From positions 62,001-126,000 of the forward strand of contig NZ_FNKZ01000002.1 in NCBI RefSeq assembly GCF_900104255.1: a stretch of DNA of 64,000 nt. Reading direction: 5' to 3'. Both the position numbers and the translations under genes were made by a program. Positions 52,816 through 60,887 of this stretch are shown one piece after another. The notes below the pieces were generated by a model. The model worked only from the letters and a program-made list of their open reading frames with translations. It did no database searches and was not told the origin of the DNA. Within the stretch, counting starts at the first letter, position 1, and each line of letters opens with the position of its first letter. The DNA is from Pseudoxanthomonas sp. CF385. Lineage in GTDB: Bacteria > Pseudomonadota > Gammaproteobacteria > Xanthomonadales > Xanthomonadaceae.

Positions 52816-52859
52816 GGCCCAGTCACGTCGGGTGTGTCCCGGGTGGCTGGGCCCTCCTT
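52816..52859 (+). terminator. Terminator-like hairpin after histone-like gene
   Basis: GGCCCAGTCAC / GTGGCTGGGCC, an 11-base-pair stem with one G-T pair, enclosing an inner CGGG/CCCG stem and followed by CTCCTT. It starts 12 bases after the stop codon. Confidence 0.65.
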
Positions 52860-52959
52860 GCCGATCCGCATTGAACGGGTTCTTTGCGGGCTTCGGACGA
52901 TGCTTACGCTACGCGCTCCGCTGTGTGCATGCGGTGAAAGACGGCGCGCCGTTCGTCGG

Positions 52960-53400
52960 TCAGCCTGCCGGCCACCACCCCTTCCCCGTCAGCGCGTAAC
53001 GGTCGGCCGCGCGTTCGAACGGATTGCGCACGCTGACGCCGCCGCACAGCAGATAGACCGGCAGGAACAGCGGCCCCAGGACCATGTACTGGTATACGTG
53101 CGCGCGCTCATGGTCGCCCAGGCGGATGCGCGGATGCTGCGTGCGCCCGGCCCGGTGTTCGTAGGTGATGCACTCCGATTCCAGCGTATCGCCGGTGTGC
53201 AGGATGCTGTTGCCGAAGGTGATCGCGCCGCCGGGTCCCCAGGGCCAGCGATGGAACACGACCGCGAAATCGCGACGGCTCCATTCCGCGCGCGCACCGA
53301 AGGCCATGCCGGCGGCGCCGGCGAGCACGCCGATCAGGGTATTGGGCGCCGCCCACACGATACCGACCACGCGCGCGACCCAGAGCCCCGCGGGCGACAT
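52960..53400 (-). CDS. Hypothetical protein with HExxH motif
   Basis: 146 residues. A hydrophobic N-terminal helix (about 5-33) and a second hydrophobic segment (about 107-121) frame a soluble part with HERAH at 97-101, a zinc-metallopeptidase consensus, followed 28 residues later by NPFERAADRYA, which resembles the third-ligand helix (ExxxD) of gluzincin-like proteases. Family not recognised; whether it is an active peptidase is unknown. It precedes nothing else in the transcript and lies four bases after the PspC-domain gene stop, so the two may be co-transcribed. Confidence 0.75.
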   Translation of the reverse strand: MSPAGLWVARVVGIVWAAPNTLIGVLAGAAGMAFGARAEWSRRDFAVVFHRWPWGPGGAITFGNSILHTGDTLESECITYEHRAGRTQHPRIRLGDHERAHVYQYMVLGPLFLPVYLLCGGVSVRNPFERAADRYALTGKGWWPAG

Positions 53401-53404
53401 GGCA

Positions 53405-53608
53405 TCAGTCCTGTTCGTTCGGCATCAGCAGCCAGAGGATCAGGTAGACGAGGATGCCGGGGAACGCCGCGGAGGCGATGGAGACGATCACGAAGATGAC
53501 CCGCAGCAGCGTGGCGCTCCATCCATAGCGGTGGGCGATGCCGCCCATCACGCCCGCGATCATGCGGTCGTTCAGCGACCTGGCAAACGGCTTGGATTCG
53601 GAACTCAT
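53405..53608 (-). CDS. PspC domain protein
   Basis: 67 residues: a basic N-terminus with RSLNDRMIAGVMGGIAHRYGWSATLLRVIFVI, the PspC core (GVxGGIA), then a transmembrane helix (IASAAFPGILVYLILWLLMP). PspC proteins sit in the inner membrane and help sense envelope damage in the phage-shock response; no pspA or pspB gene is nearby. GGGGAG seven bases upstream fixes the start at MSSESK. It is immediately upstream of the HExxH gene. Confidence 0.92.
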   Translation of the reverse strand: MSSESKPFARSLNDRMIAGVMGGIAHRYGWSATLLRVIFVIVSIASAAFPGILVYLILWLLMPNEQD

Positions 53609-53647
53609 CGCCAACTCCCCACGGTTGTCCGTGGCCAGTCTAGCGCG

Positions 53648-54019
53648 TCAGCGGCCGGGAACGGCTGAACCGCGCAGCGCGTCCAGCCGCGTCTTGAACC
53701 AGACGGCGGCAGGTTGCACCGGCTGTCCCGGACAGCGCACCTGGTAGGCGCGTCCGCTGATGCTGCTCTTGCTGGCGGCACGCTCGATGAACTGCTCGGC
53801 GGTGTCGGCCAGGTCGCGTTTCAGCAGATAGTCGTACTTGCGCTGCAGGTGCTTGCGCGCCTCGTCGCGGCCATGCCACGTGCCGTTGCGCTGGAACTCG
53901 CACGACGACGCCGACAACGCATCCATCAGGCCCCTGATCTCGCGCTGGGCCGTCGCGGACGGTGCGGCCTGCGCGACGGCCGGGAGCAGCACCGCCAGCA
54001 GGACGGCGAAGCCGTGCAT
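53648..54019 (-). CDS. Exported DUF5329 protein
   Basis: 123 residues with signal peptide (MHGFAVLLAVLLPAVAQA). The mature part matches DUF5329: EIRGLMDALSASSCEFQRNGTWHGRDEARKHL, then KYDYLLKRDLADTAEQFIERAASKSSISGRAYQVRCPG. The two Cys (SSCEF and VRCPG) probably form a periplasmic disulfide. Function unknown. It begins eight bases after phaC, so it is part of the phaEC operon, an unexpected place for a periplasmic protein. Confidence 0.88.
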   Translation of the reverse strand: MHGFAVLLAVLLPAVAQAAPSATAQREIRGLMDALSASSCEFQRNGTWHGRDEARKHLQRKYDYLLKRDLADTAEQFIERAASKSSISGRAYQVRCPGQPVQPAAVWFKTRLDALRGSAVPGR

Positions 54020-54027
54020 CGGCGTCC

Positions 54028-55098
54028 TCACCGCGCGCGCTGTCCCAGCCAGTGGTGGATGGCGGTAGGCACTTCGCGCTGGGCACGGCTGGACACGTAG
54101 ATGCCGATGTGGCCGCCCTTGAAGCTCAGCTCGGTGTAGTCCGACGTGCCCACCACGTCCTTCAGCGCACGCGAGGCATCCGGCGGCACCAGGTGGTCCT
54201 GCTCGGCATAGATGTTCAGCACCGGCATGTCGACGAAGCCCAGGTCCACGGTCTCGTCGCCGATCCGGATGCCACCCTTGATGAAGCCGTTGCGCTGGTA
54301 GAACTGGGTGATGAACTGCTTGAACGCCTCGCCCGCCAGGTCCGGCGAATCGAAGATCCACTTCTCCATCCGCAGGAAGTCCTCGATGGCGCGCTTGTCG
54401 TCGAGGATGTCGACCAGGCCCACGTACTTCTGCAGGTTCAGCCGGAACGGCTTCAGCATCAAGTAGCACGCATTCATCATGTCGGCGGGCACGTTGCCCA
54501 ACGCCTCGACGAACAGGTCCACGTCCAGTTCGCGCGTCCAGTGCGACAGCATGTTGTCCGCGGTGTGGAAATCCACCGGCGTGACCATCGTGATGAGGTT
54601 CTTGACCTTCTCCGGATGCAGCGAGGCGTAGCACAGCGAGAACGCGCCACCCTGGCAGATGCCCAGCACGTTGACCGCATCGCGGCCGCTGCTGTCGCGC
54701 AGGTGGTCCACCGCGCCGTCGATGAAGCGATTGATGTAATCGTCGAGCTCGAGGAAACGGTCGGAGCGGTCCGGGTAGCCCCAGTCGATGACGTACACGT
54801 CTTCGCCCTGCGCCAGCAGGCCCTTCACCAGCGAGCGGTCGTGCTGCAGGTCCACCATGTACGGCCGGTTCACCAGCGCATAGACGATCAGCAGCGGGAC
54901 CTTCGCGGTCGGCGCCTTCTCGCCGACGAAGCGGTAAAGCACCACCTTGCCGTCGCGCCAGACTTCCTGCTTCTGGGTGGCGCCATAGTGGACATCCTCC
55001 ACCTCCGGCAGCGTATGCAGGCCGGCGGAGAGCTTCTGCGTCAGCGTGGTGGCTTCCTGGGCCAGCGCTTCGGCGGTGAAGTTGAGCGGTCCGTTCAT
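54028..55098 (-). CDS. phaC: Class III poly(3-hydroxyalkanoate) synthase subunit PhaC
   Basis: 356 residues, the length of class III PhaC, which polymerises (R)-3-hydroxyacyl-CoA with PhaE at the granule surface. The lipase-like box GICQGG carries nucleophile Cys148; Asp301 (AEQDHLVP) and His330 (KGGHIGIY) complete the triad, numbered almost exactly as in the Allochromatium enzyme (149/302/331). Its ATG overlaps the phaE stop codon (ATGA at 55098-55095). The product is most likely polyhydroxybutyrate. Confidence 0.97.
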   Translation of the reverse strand: MNGPLNFTAEALAQEATTLTQKLSAGLHTLPEVEDVHYGATQKQEVWRDGKVVLYRFVGEKAPTAKVPLLIVYALVNRPYMVDLQHDRSLVKGLLAQGEDVYVIDWGYPDRSDRFLELDDYINRFIDGAVDHLRDSSGRDAVNVLGICQGGAFSLCYASLHPEKVKNLITMVTPVDFHTADNMLSHWTRELDVDLFVEALGNVPADMMNACYLMLKPFRLNLQKYVGLVDILDDKRAIEDFLRMEKWIFDSPDLAGEAFKQFITQFYQRNGFIKGGIRIGDETVDLGFVDMPVLNIYAEQDHLVPPDASRALKDVVGTSDYTELSFKGGHIGIYVSSRAQREVPTAIHHWLGQRAR

Positions 55099-56501
55099 TT
55101 GCCTTTACCCCGCTTCGTCTTCCTGGCCGCCTTCGGCGCCTCGGTGGTCGCCGCACGCGTGGCGTTGCGCGCCACCCAGTCCTTCATGGACACCACCGAC
55201 GTGGGCTTCGACGCGGGCGCCGGCGTCTTCTTCGGTGCTTTCGAGACCGGCGCCTTCTTCACTGCTTTGGCGGTGGATTTCGCCGCCTTGGCCGGCGTGC
55301 GCACGGCGGCCTTGGTCGGCATAGGCACGCGTTCCTGCTTGGTCACGGCCGGCGCCACGGCGGCGACCGCGCGTCGCGCGCGCTTCTTGGCGGCGGTCTT
55401 CTTGGCCGCGGCACGCGGCTTGGGCGCGGCCTTCGGCGGTGCCGGCTTGCGGCGGGCCGGGGCGCGCTTCTTCGCGGCCTTGCGCTGCGCCGGTACGGGC
55501 GCCTTCGCGGGTTTCGCTTCGACGGGCGCCGGTGCCGGCGTTTCCACTTCCACAGGCTGCGCCGTGGCACGCGGAGCGGGGGCGCGCCGGACGGGCGCCG
55601 CCTGCGCACGGGTGATCTTGCGCAACGCGCGTTCCAGCTCGACGATCTTGCGGTGCGCGGAATCGACTTCGGTACGCGTCGGCATGCCGAACAGCCCGCA
55701 GACCTGTTCGACCTCGCGCTGCACGCCGAGACGCAGGCGCGCTTGCGCATTCGCCAGGCCGCCGTAGACGTGGCGGAAGTCGTCGGACATCGCGACCTTG
55801 GCGTAAGCCTCCTCGGCCGCGTCGATCCACAGGTCGAACAGCGCGCGCGCGTTCTGCAGCTGGCGGCCGGGCTCGGCATGCGCTTCGAGCTTGCGTTCGA
55901 ACAGCGCGAACGCGTCCTGCGCGACCTGCAGCATCAGCTGGTCGTACTCGACGACCCGGTGCTGGTAGTCCTGGTAAGCCTGCGCCAGCTGCTGCCAACG
56001 CTCCTGGTGCTCACGCGCCAGGCCGAAGGTCGGCAGGTGAAGCCAGCGGTCGCCATCGCGCTGCAGACTGTCCAGCCACGGGCGCATCTGCTGCATCCAG
56101 CCGTCCAGGCCGTGCGCGCCGCCCTGCATGGTGCGGAAGATGTCGGCGAACGGATTGTGGGCAGGCGTGGGGTCGGCCATGCCGAGCGCGGAGCGCCAGG
56201 CGCGACCGATGTCCGTGGCATCGTGGTCGCGGCCGGTGAACTGGGCGGCCACCTGCTGCATCTGGCCGAACCACTGGCTGGCCTGCTGCTGGAACCGGCC
56301 CACCACATCGTCGACCTGCGGCTGGCCGCCGGGCACGAGCTTCGACCACCAGTCGACCGTCTGCTGCCAGCCGGGCACGGCGCCGGGCATGGACATCGTC
56401 GGCGCGCCGCCGGACTGCCGCAGGGCGTCGCCCCAGAGACTCCAGTACTGACGGGCCACCGACTCGAAGTCGCCCGGCCACGGTGGAACGAAATTTGCCA
56501 T
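55095..56501 (-). CDS. phaE: Class III PHA synthase subunit PhaE with histone-like tail
   Basis: 468 residues. Residues 1-300 are a normal PhaE: WQQTVDWWSKLVPGG, EYDQLMLQVAQDAFALFERKL, and the closing helix VDSAHRKIVELERALRKI that contacts PhaC. Residues 301-468 are an extra Lys/Ala/Pro-rich tail (repeats such as AAKKRAPARRKP, AAKKTAAKKRARR, KAVKKAP) resembling the nucleoid-binding tail of Pseudomonas PhaF. The tail could tether polymer granules to DNA for segregation; this is inferred. GGGAGGG precedes the ATG. First gene of the phaE-phaC-DUF5329 operon. Confidence 0.95.
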   Translation of the reverse strand: MANFVPPWPGDFESVARQYWSLWGDALRQSGGAPTMSMPGAVPGWQQTVDWWSKLVPGGQPQVDDVVGRFQQQASQWFGQMQQVAAQFTGRDHDATDIGRAWRSALGMADPTPAHNPFADIFRTMQGGAHGLDGWMQQMRPWLDSLQRDGDRWLHLPTFGLAREHQERWQQLAQAYQDYQHRVVEYDQLMLQVAQDAFALFERKLEAHAEPGRQLQNARALFDLWIDAAEEAYAKVAMSDDFRHVYGGLANAQARLRLGVQREVEQVCGLFGMPTRTEVDSAHRKIVELERALRKITRAQAAPVRRAPAPRATAQPVEVETPAPAPVEAKPAKAPVPAQRKAAKKRAPARRKPAPPKAAPKPRAAAKKTAAKKRARRAVAAVAPAVTKQERVPMPTKAAVRTPAKAAKSTAKAVKKAPVSKAPKKTPAPASKPTSVVSMKDWVARNATRAATTEAPKAARKTKRGKGK

Positions 56502-56571
56502 GAGCCCTCCCTTCCCGACCGATTCTAGCCGCGGCCGGCGGCGCGTGCATGACGCGCCTTCACCCCACGGG

Positions 56572-57186
56572 TCAGGGCTTGGGGATGCGCAGCGTCTTGC
56601 TGATCATCAACGTGCCGGATACCGCGTACAGCAGCACCAGCGGATGCAGCAGCCAGGGGCCGAGCTTGACCACGCCGAGCCACAGCTGCGGCCCCACGTG
56701 GCCCAGATACGCGGCGATGGCCAGCAGCACCACGAGCAGCAGACTGGTCGGGATCGGCGTGCCTTCGAAGAACTTCACCTTGTCGCCGCCCTCCGCCAGC
56801 GACTCCGCGGTGACGTTGTAGCGCGCCAGGCGGCTGACGCCGCAGGCGACGAAATACGACAGCACCAGCCAGTCCCAGCCGCCCTGCATGCCGCAGGCAT
56901 ACGCCAGTGCGGCCGGGGCCACGCCGAAGGAGATCACGTCGGCCAGCGAATCGAGTTCGCGCCCCAGCACCGAGGCCTGGTTGCGCCAGCGCGCGACGCG
57001 GCCGTCGAGGGCGTCGAAGATGAAGGCCAGCGGGATCAGCGCCATGCCGATCATCAGGTCGCGCAGGATGCCCTCCTGCAGGAAGCGCATCGCCGCGAAG
57101 ATCGCACCGGTGCCGCAGAAGGCGTTGCCCAGCGTGAACCAGTCGGCCAGCTGGAAGTCGCGGATCATCGAGAAGTGTCGGGACAT
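56572..57186 (-). CDS. pssA: CDP-diacylglycerol--serine O-phosphatidyltransferase
   Basis: 204 residues with about six membrane helices and the complete CDP-alcohol phosphatidyltransferase motif, DALDGRVARWRNQASVLG then RELDSLAD (D-G-x2-A-R-x8-G-x3-D-x3-D). It makes phosphatidylserine, the precursor of phosphatidylethanolamine, at the inner membrane. Followed by the C-terminal helices typical of bacterial PssA type II. It lies downstream of the oligomer hydrolase gene but is separated by a repeat-containing spacer of about 210 bp, so it probably has its own promoter. Confidence 0.93.
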   Translation of the reverse strand: MSRHFSMIRDFQLADWFTLGNAFCGTGAIFAAMRFLQEGILRDLMIGMALIPLAFIFDALDGRVARWRNQASVLGRELDSLADVISFGVAPAALAYACGMQGGWDWLVLSYFVACGVSRLARYNVTAESLAEGGDKVKFFEGTPIPTSLLLVVLLAIAAYLGHVGPQLWLGVVKLGPWLLHPLVLLYAVSGTLMISKTLRIPKP

Positions 57187-57249
57187 GGCGGCGCACGTGA
57201 CGGACCAGCCGCAAGAGTAAAGCCAGACGGGTGAAGGTGTCGCAGCACG

Positions 57250-57390
57250 CCCTCTCCCCGCTGGCGGGGAGAGGGTGCCGAAGGCGGGTGAGGGGCGAAC
57301 GGAGATCGGATCCCTCGAGGGACGTGGTCCTGCCGCGCCCTGCCCCTCATCCGCCCTTCGGGCACCTTCTCCCCGCATGCGGGGAGAAGG
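57250..57390. repeat. Pair of inverted intergenic repeat units
   Basis: Two copies in opposite orientation of a ~47-bp element: unit A (57250-57296) begins CCCTCTCCCCG-CTGG-CGGGGAGAGGG and continues TGCCGAAGGCGGGTGAGGGGC; unit B (57342-57390) is its reverse complement with small changes. Each unit contains its own 10-11-base-pair hairpin. The arrangement is that of REP-doublet-like (BIME-like) elements. It lies just downstream of the hydrolase stop codon, where it may end or stabilise that transcript. Confidence 0.8.
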
Positions 57391-57396
57391 ACGTTC

Positions 57397-59232
57397 TCAG
57401 CGCGGAATCGCCAACTGGCTCGCTTCGACGGTGCCGGCACCGCGCGGCTGGGCGTTGATGAGCGCATTGGCCGGCAGCTCGCGACTGCCGTCCAGGGTGG
57501 CGCTGACCTGGTCCAGCGCGGCGTAGACATAGGGCAGCAGCGGTACGTAGCGCGCGCCATACGCCGGCAGGGCGAGGAAGCCGTCGAAGTGTTGCGCGTT
57601 GCGCACCTGCCAGTAGCGCACGTCCGGGTTGGCGGCGCGCGCGGCCTGCACGTACGGCGCGCTCGAGAACGCCGGCGGCACCAGCCCGTCGTCCAGGCCG
57701 TGGATCACCACCACCGGACGGCGCGTCCGCGGGAAGCGCGCGGCGGTCTGTGCGATGCCGGCCTGCACGCGACGCGCCTCGTCGCTGGTGCCGGTCTGCA
57801 GCGCACGCAGGCACTGCAGGCCCGGCAGGGTGAAGTCCGGGGGGGCCAGCTTCGTGTCCACGATGCCGACGCCCGCGCCCGGCGGAATGCCGCTGCCGTC
57901 CGTCAACCAGGCCGCGCGCTCGGCGGCGCTCGCGGCGCGCGCGCTGAAGTCCGGGTTCTGGGCGGAGAACGCAAACGCGCATGGATGTTCGCCGACGCCG
58001 TAGCGGCCATAGGCGGAGGCGTACGTCACCGCCACCGCGCGCCAGAGGTCGAAGCCGACGCTCAGCGCGCCGGCCACCAGCGCCTCGTCGGTCCAGCCGT
58101 TCGCCTTCAGCTGCGCGCGGGCCGAGGCCGCCTGCGCTTTCGCATCGCCTCCGGTGACCAGGCCTGCCGCCTTCAGCGTGGCGCAGCGCGCCGTCCACAG
58201 CGGCTCCACCTGCGCGCGCAACGGCGGCTGAGGCAGCGATTCCGCCGGCAGATCCAGCAGCGCGCACGGCATCAGCAGGGCGGCTTCGGTGGTGTAGTCG
58301 TACAGTGAGCGCGCACCGGGCGCGTCGGCCGCGAGGATGTTCGGTTCGCCGGCCACCACTGCGTCCAGCCAACGACCCTCTTCCTCGCTGGCGCGCAGGA
58401 CCGCGCCTCCGCCGTTGGAGATGCCGACAGCGATGACGCGCGTGTTGTCGAAACGGAACGGCGCAGCCTGCGGGAACGCCTGGTCCAGCGCGGCCAGCGC
58501 GAACTCGGCGGCCTGCTTCACGTGGCGGCCCCAGTCCGCTTCCGGGTTGTCCTTGGAATGCGCGTGCTTGACCGCCACGCCGCTGGCGCCGACCGGCGCG
58601 TCGGGCACGAAGGCGAGCGCGTCGGTGCCCAGCGCACCGAGGGTGCCGTCCTCGCGCGCACCCTGTTGTTCGTCGAGATCGAAGTAATCCGTACCCGCGC
58701 CCTTGTCGGTGTAGGCGATCGCGCAGCCCTTCGGCAGGCCCCACGGCGCAGCGACGGCGATGGCGCCGTAGATGCCGCGCGAACCCGATGATGCAGTGAC
58801 GACGATGCAGCGCTTCACCGTATCGAAGCTGTCCGGCACCTGCACCAGCACGCGGTGCGGCTGGGTCGCGCCCGGCACCTTCGCCAACGCCGAATATTCG
58901 CGCCCGGGCACGCTCGCCACGCTGCCGTAGGCCTGCGCGTAGCCGCCCGTGGGCGACAGGTCGGCGATGCCGCGCCAGTTCGCCCAGATCGCGCGGCGAC
59001 GCAGTTCGGCCGCCGTCGGATGGGCAGGATCGGCGAACGCGGGGGCGGCTATCGCGCGCAGGCCCTCGAGTCCGAGGCCCGCGGTGAGCAAGTCGTCGCC
59101 GCCGCGGTGCTCGGTAGTGCGCTGGGGCTGGATCATGTGGGCCACGGCCTCGGGCTTGGAGGGGGCGCTGGTGCAGCCGGCGAGCATCGCCGCCAGCCAT
59201 ACACCGCAGGAAACTCGGATCGTCGCGTTCAT
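57397..59232 (-). CDS. 3-hydroxybutyrate oligomer hydrolase, lipoprotein-like
   Basis: 611 residues. The N-terminus MNATIRVSCGVWLAAMLAGC looks like a lipoprotein signal (lipobox LAGC, Cys20). The mature protein matches D-(-)-3-hydroxybutyrate oligomer hydrolase: ATPRGIYGAI-like region (SSGSRGIYGAIAVAAPWGLPKGCAIAYTDKG), active Ser in VIAVGISNGGG, and VVVIHGLDDGLVPPAF. It cleaves PHB oligomers to 3-hydroxybutyrate. Placement next to phaEC and 3-hydroxybutyrate dehydrogenase supports this. Lipid anchoring suggests it handles oligomers in the periplasm or outside rather than the internal granule. Confidence 0.92.
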   Translation of the reverse strand: MNATIRVSCGVWLAAMLAGCTSAPSKPEAVAHMIQPQRTTEHRGGDDLLTAGLGLEGLRAIAAPAFADPAHPTAAELRRRAIWANWRGIADLSPTGGYAQAYGSVASVPGREYSALAKVPGATQPHRVLVQVPDSFDTVKRCIVVTASSGSRGIYGAIAVAAPWGLPKGCAIAYTDKGAGTDYFDLDEQQGAREDGTLGALGTDALAFVPDAPVGASGVAVKHAHSKDNPEADWGRHVKQAAEFALAALDQAFPQAAPFRFDNTRVIAVGISNGGGAVLRASEEEGRWLDAVVAGEPNILAADAPGARSLYDYTTEAALLMPCALLDLPAESLPQPPLRAQVEPLWTARCATLKAAGLVTGGDAKAQAASARAQLKANGWTDEALVAGALSVGFDLWRAVAVTYASAYGRYGVGEHPCAFAFSAQNPDFSARAASAAERAAWLTDGSGIPPGAGVGIVDTKLAPPDFTLPGLQCLRALQTGTSDEARRVQAGIAQTAARFPRTRRPVVVIHGLDDGLVPPAFSSAPYVQAARAANPDVRYWQVRNAQHFDGFLALPAYGARYVPLLPYVYAALDQVSATLDGSRELPANALINAQPRGAGTVEASQLAIPR

Positions 59233-59365
59233 GCCTGGATTGCGTCCATGGTTCCGGTCAATGCCACGAAACTACCCCGATGGGAAAGCCCCGTCATCGT
59301 ACTTTGGTACCACGAACGGATCCTGCACGCCTGCTACCCTAACCGCAGCACGCAGGAGTTCCCCC

Positions 59366-60133
59366 ATGCAGAACACCCACACCCTCCTCATCACCGGCGC
59401 GGCCAGCGGCATCGGCGCCGGCATCGCCGCGCAGCTGGCCGAAGCCGGCCGCCACGTCATCGTCAGCGACCTGAACCTGGACGCCGCCGAGGCCGTGGCC
59501 GCGCAGATCCGCGCCGCCGGCGGTTCGGCCGAAGCGGTCGCGCTGGACGTCACCTCCCAGGACAGCATCGATGCCGCGCTGGCGGCGGTGTCGCGACCGA
59601 TCGACGTGCTGGTCAACAATGCAGGCCTGCAGCATGTGTCGCCGCTGGAAGACTTCCCGATCGAGAAGTGGGATTTCCTCGTCCAGGTGATGCTGGTCGG
59701 CGTGGCCCGCCTGACCCGCGCGGTGCTCCCCGGCATGCGCGAGCGTGGCTTCGGCCGCATCGTCAACATCGGCAGCATCCACGCACTGGTCGCCAGTCCC
59801 TACAAGAGCGCGTACGTGGCGGCCAAGCACGGCCTGGTCGGCTTCTCCAAGGTGCTCGCGCTGGAAACCGCCGACACCGACATCACCATCAACACGGTCT
59901 GCCCCAGCTACGTGAAGACGCCGCTGGTCGACAAGCAGATCGCCGACCAGGCGCGCACGCGTGGCATCTCCGAGGCCGACGTGGTCAGCCAGGTGATGCT
60001 GAAGCCGATGCCGAAGGGCGTGTTCATCGGCCTGGACGAGCTGGCCGGCATCACCGCCTTCCTCACCTCGCCGGCCGCGCGCAACATCACCGGCCAGACG
60101 ATCGTGGTGGATGGCGGCTGGACCGTGCAGTAA
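59366..60133 (+). CDS. 3-hydroxybutyrate dehydrogenase
   Basis: 255 residues of the SDR fold, LLITGAASGIGAGIA, NNAGLQHVSPLEDFPIEKWDFL, Ser in NIGSIHALVASPYKSAYVAAKHG (Tyr and Lys in YVAAK) and the long substrate loop NTVCPSYVKTPLVDKQI, all hallmarks of D-3-hydroxybutyrate dehydrogenase (BdhA/PhbD). Gln in LQHVSP and His in IHALVAS are the carboxylate-binding residues. It oxidises 3-hydroxybutyrate to acetoacetate with NAD+. CAGGAG precedes the ATG. Divergent from the oligomer hydrolase with 133 bp between them; followed after ten bases by a response regulator gene. Confidence 0.95.
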   Translation: MQNTHTLLITGAASGIGAGIAAQLAEAGRHVIVSDLNLDAAEAVAAQIRAAGGSAEAVALDVTSQDSIDAALAAVSRPIDVLVNNAGLQHVSPLEDFPIEKWDFLVQVMLVGVARLTRAVLPGMRERGFGRIVNIGSIHALVASPYKSAYVAAKHGLVGFSKVLALETADTDITINTVCPSYVKTPLVDKQIADQARTRGISEADVVSQVMLKPMPKGVFIGLDELAGITAFLTSPAARNITGQTIVVDGGWTVQ

Positions 60134-60143
60134 GCCGCATCGC

Positions 60144-60809
60144 ATGCCCAACCTGCTGATCGCCGACGACCATCCGCTGTTCCGCGCCGCCCTGCGCGGC
60201 GCGGCCGCCGACGCCGTGGCGCAATTGTCGGTGCGCGAGGCCGAATCGCTGGACGGCGTCATCGCCACGCTGGAAGCGCACGACGACATCGACCTGGTCC
60301 TGTTGGACCTGCACATGCCCGGCAACCACGGGCTGGCCGGCCTGGCCGCGATCCGCGCGCAGTTTCCGGCGGTCGCCGTGGTCGTGGTGTCGGCCAACGA
60401 CGACCCCCGCGTGGTGCGGCGCGCGCTGGACCACGGTGCGGCCGGCTACCTGCCGAAGAGTTCCGGCCTGGACGAACTGCGCGATGCGATCCGCAGCGTG
60501 CTGGCATGCGAGCAGTGGCTGCCGGCCTCGTTGCGCGGCGCGGTGGCGCGCGCGCAGTCGTCCGAACACGACACCGAACTGGCCGGTCGCCTGGCCAGCC
60601 TCTCGCCGCAGCAGTTCCGCGTGTTGACGCTGGTGGCGCAGGGTCTGTTGAACAAGCAGATCGCCGACCGCCTCGACGTCCAGGAGCGCACCGTCAAGGC
60701 GCACCTGTCCGCCATCTTCGACCGCCTCGGCGTGCGCAACCGCACCCAGGCCGGCGTGGTGCTGCGCGAACTGGAACTGGCGGACCCGGCGCGGCAGATC
60801 GAGGGCTGA
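60144..60809 (+). CDS. LuxR-type response regulator, CrbR/ErdR-like
   Basis: 221 residues. Receiver (1-125) opens NLLIADDHPLFRAAL, with Asp55 in LVLLDLHMPGNHGLAGL and Lys in YLPKSSG, then a LuxR helix-turn-helix (LSPQQFRVLTLVAQGLLNKQIADRLDVQERTVKAHLSAIFDRLGV). The wording matches the ErdR/CrbR group that activates acetyl-CoA synthetase when acetate is present. The start lies ten bases after the dehydrogenase stop codon, so it is probably co-transcribed with it. A CrbS/MxtR-like kinase, the usual partner, is encoded on the opposite strand at 61890. Confidence 0.93.
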   Translation: MPNLLIADDHPLFRAALRGAAADAVAQLSVREAESLDGVIATLEAHDDIDLVLLDLHMPGNHGLAGLAAIRAQFPAVAVVVVSANDDPRVVRRALDHGAAGYLPKSSGLDELRDAIRSVLACEQWLPASLRGAVARAQSSEHDTELAGRLASLSPQQFRVLTLVAQGLLNKQIADRLDVQERTVKAHLSAIFDRLGVRNRTQAGVVLRELELADPARQIEG

Positions 60810-60851
60810 GGTTCCACGCCGTCTCTTCGGGCGGCGTCATGACGTGGAACC
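60810..60851 (+). terminator. Large hairpin after response regulator
   Basis: GGTTCCACG (60810-60818) and CGTGGAACC (60843-60851) form a perfect nine-base-pair stem starting at the base after the stop codon. An inner GCCG/CGGC match lies in the loop. There is no T-run, so it may be an mRNA-stabilising or Rho-assisted end. Confidence 0.5.
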
Positions 60852-60887
60852 CTGCGTGGATCATGCGTCGCGCGCAATGATCATATT

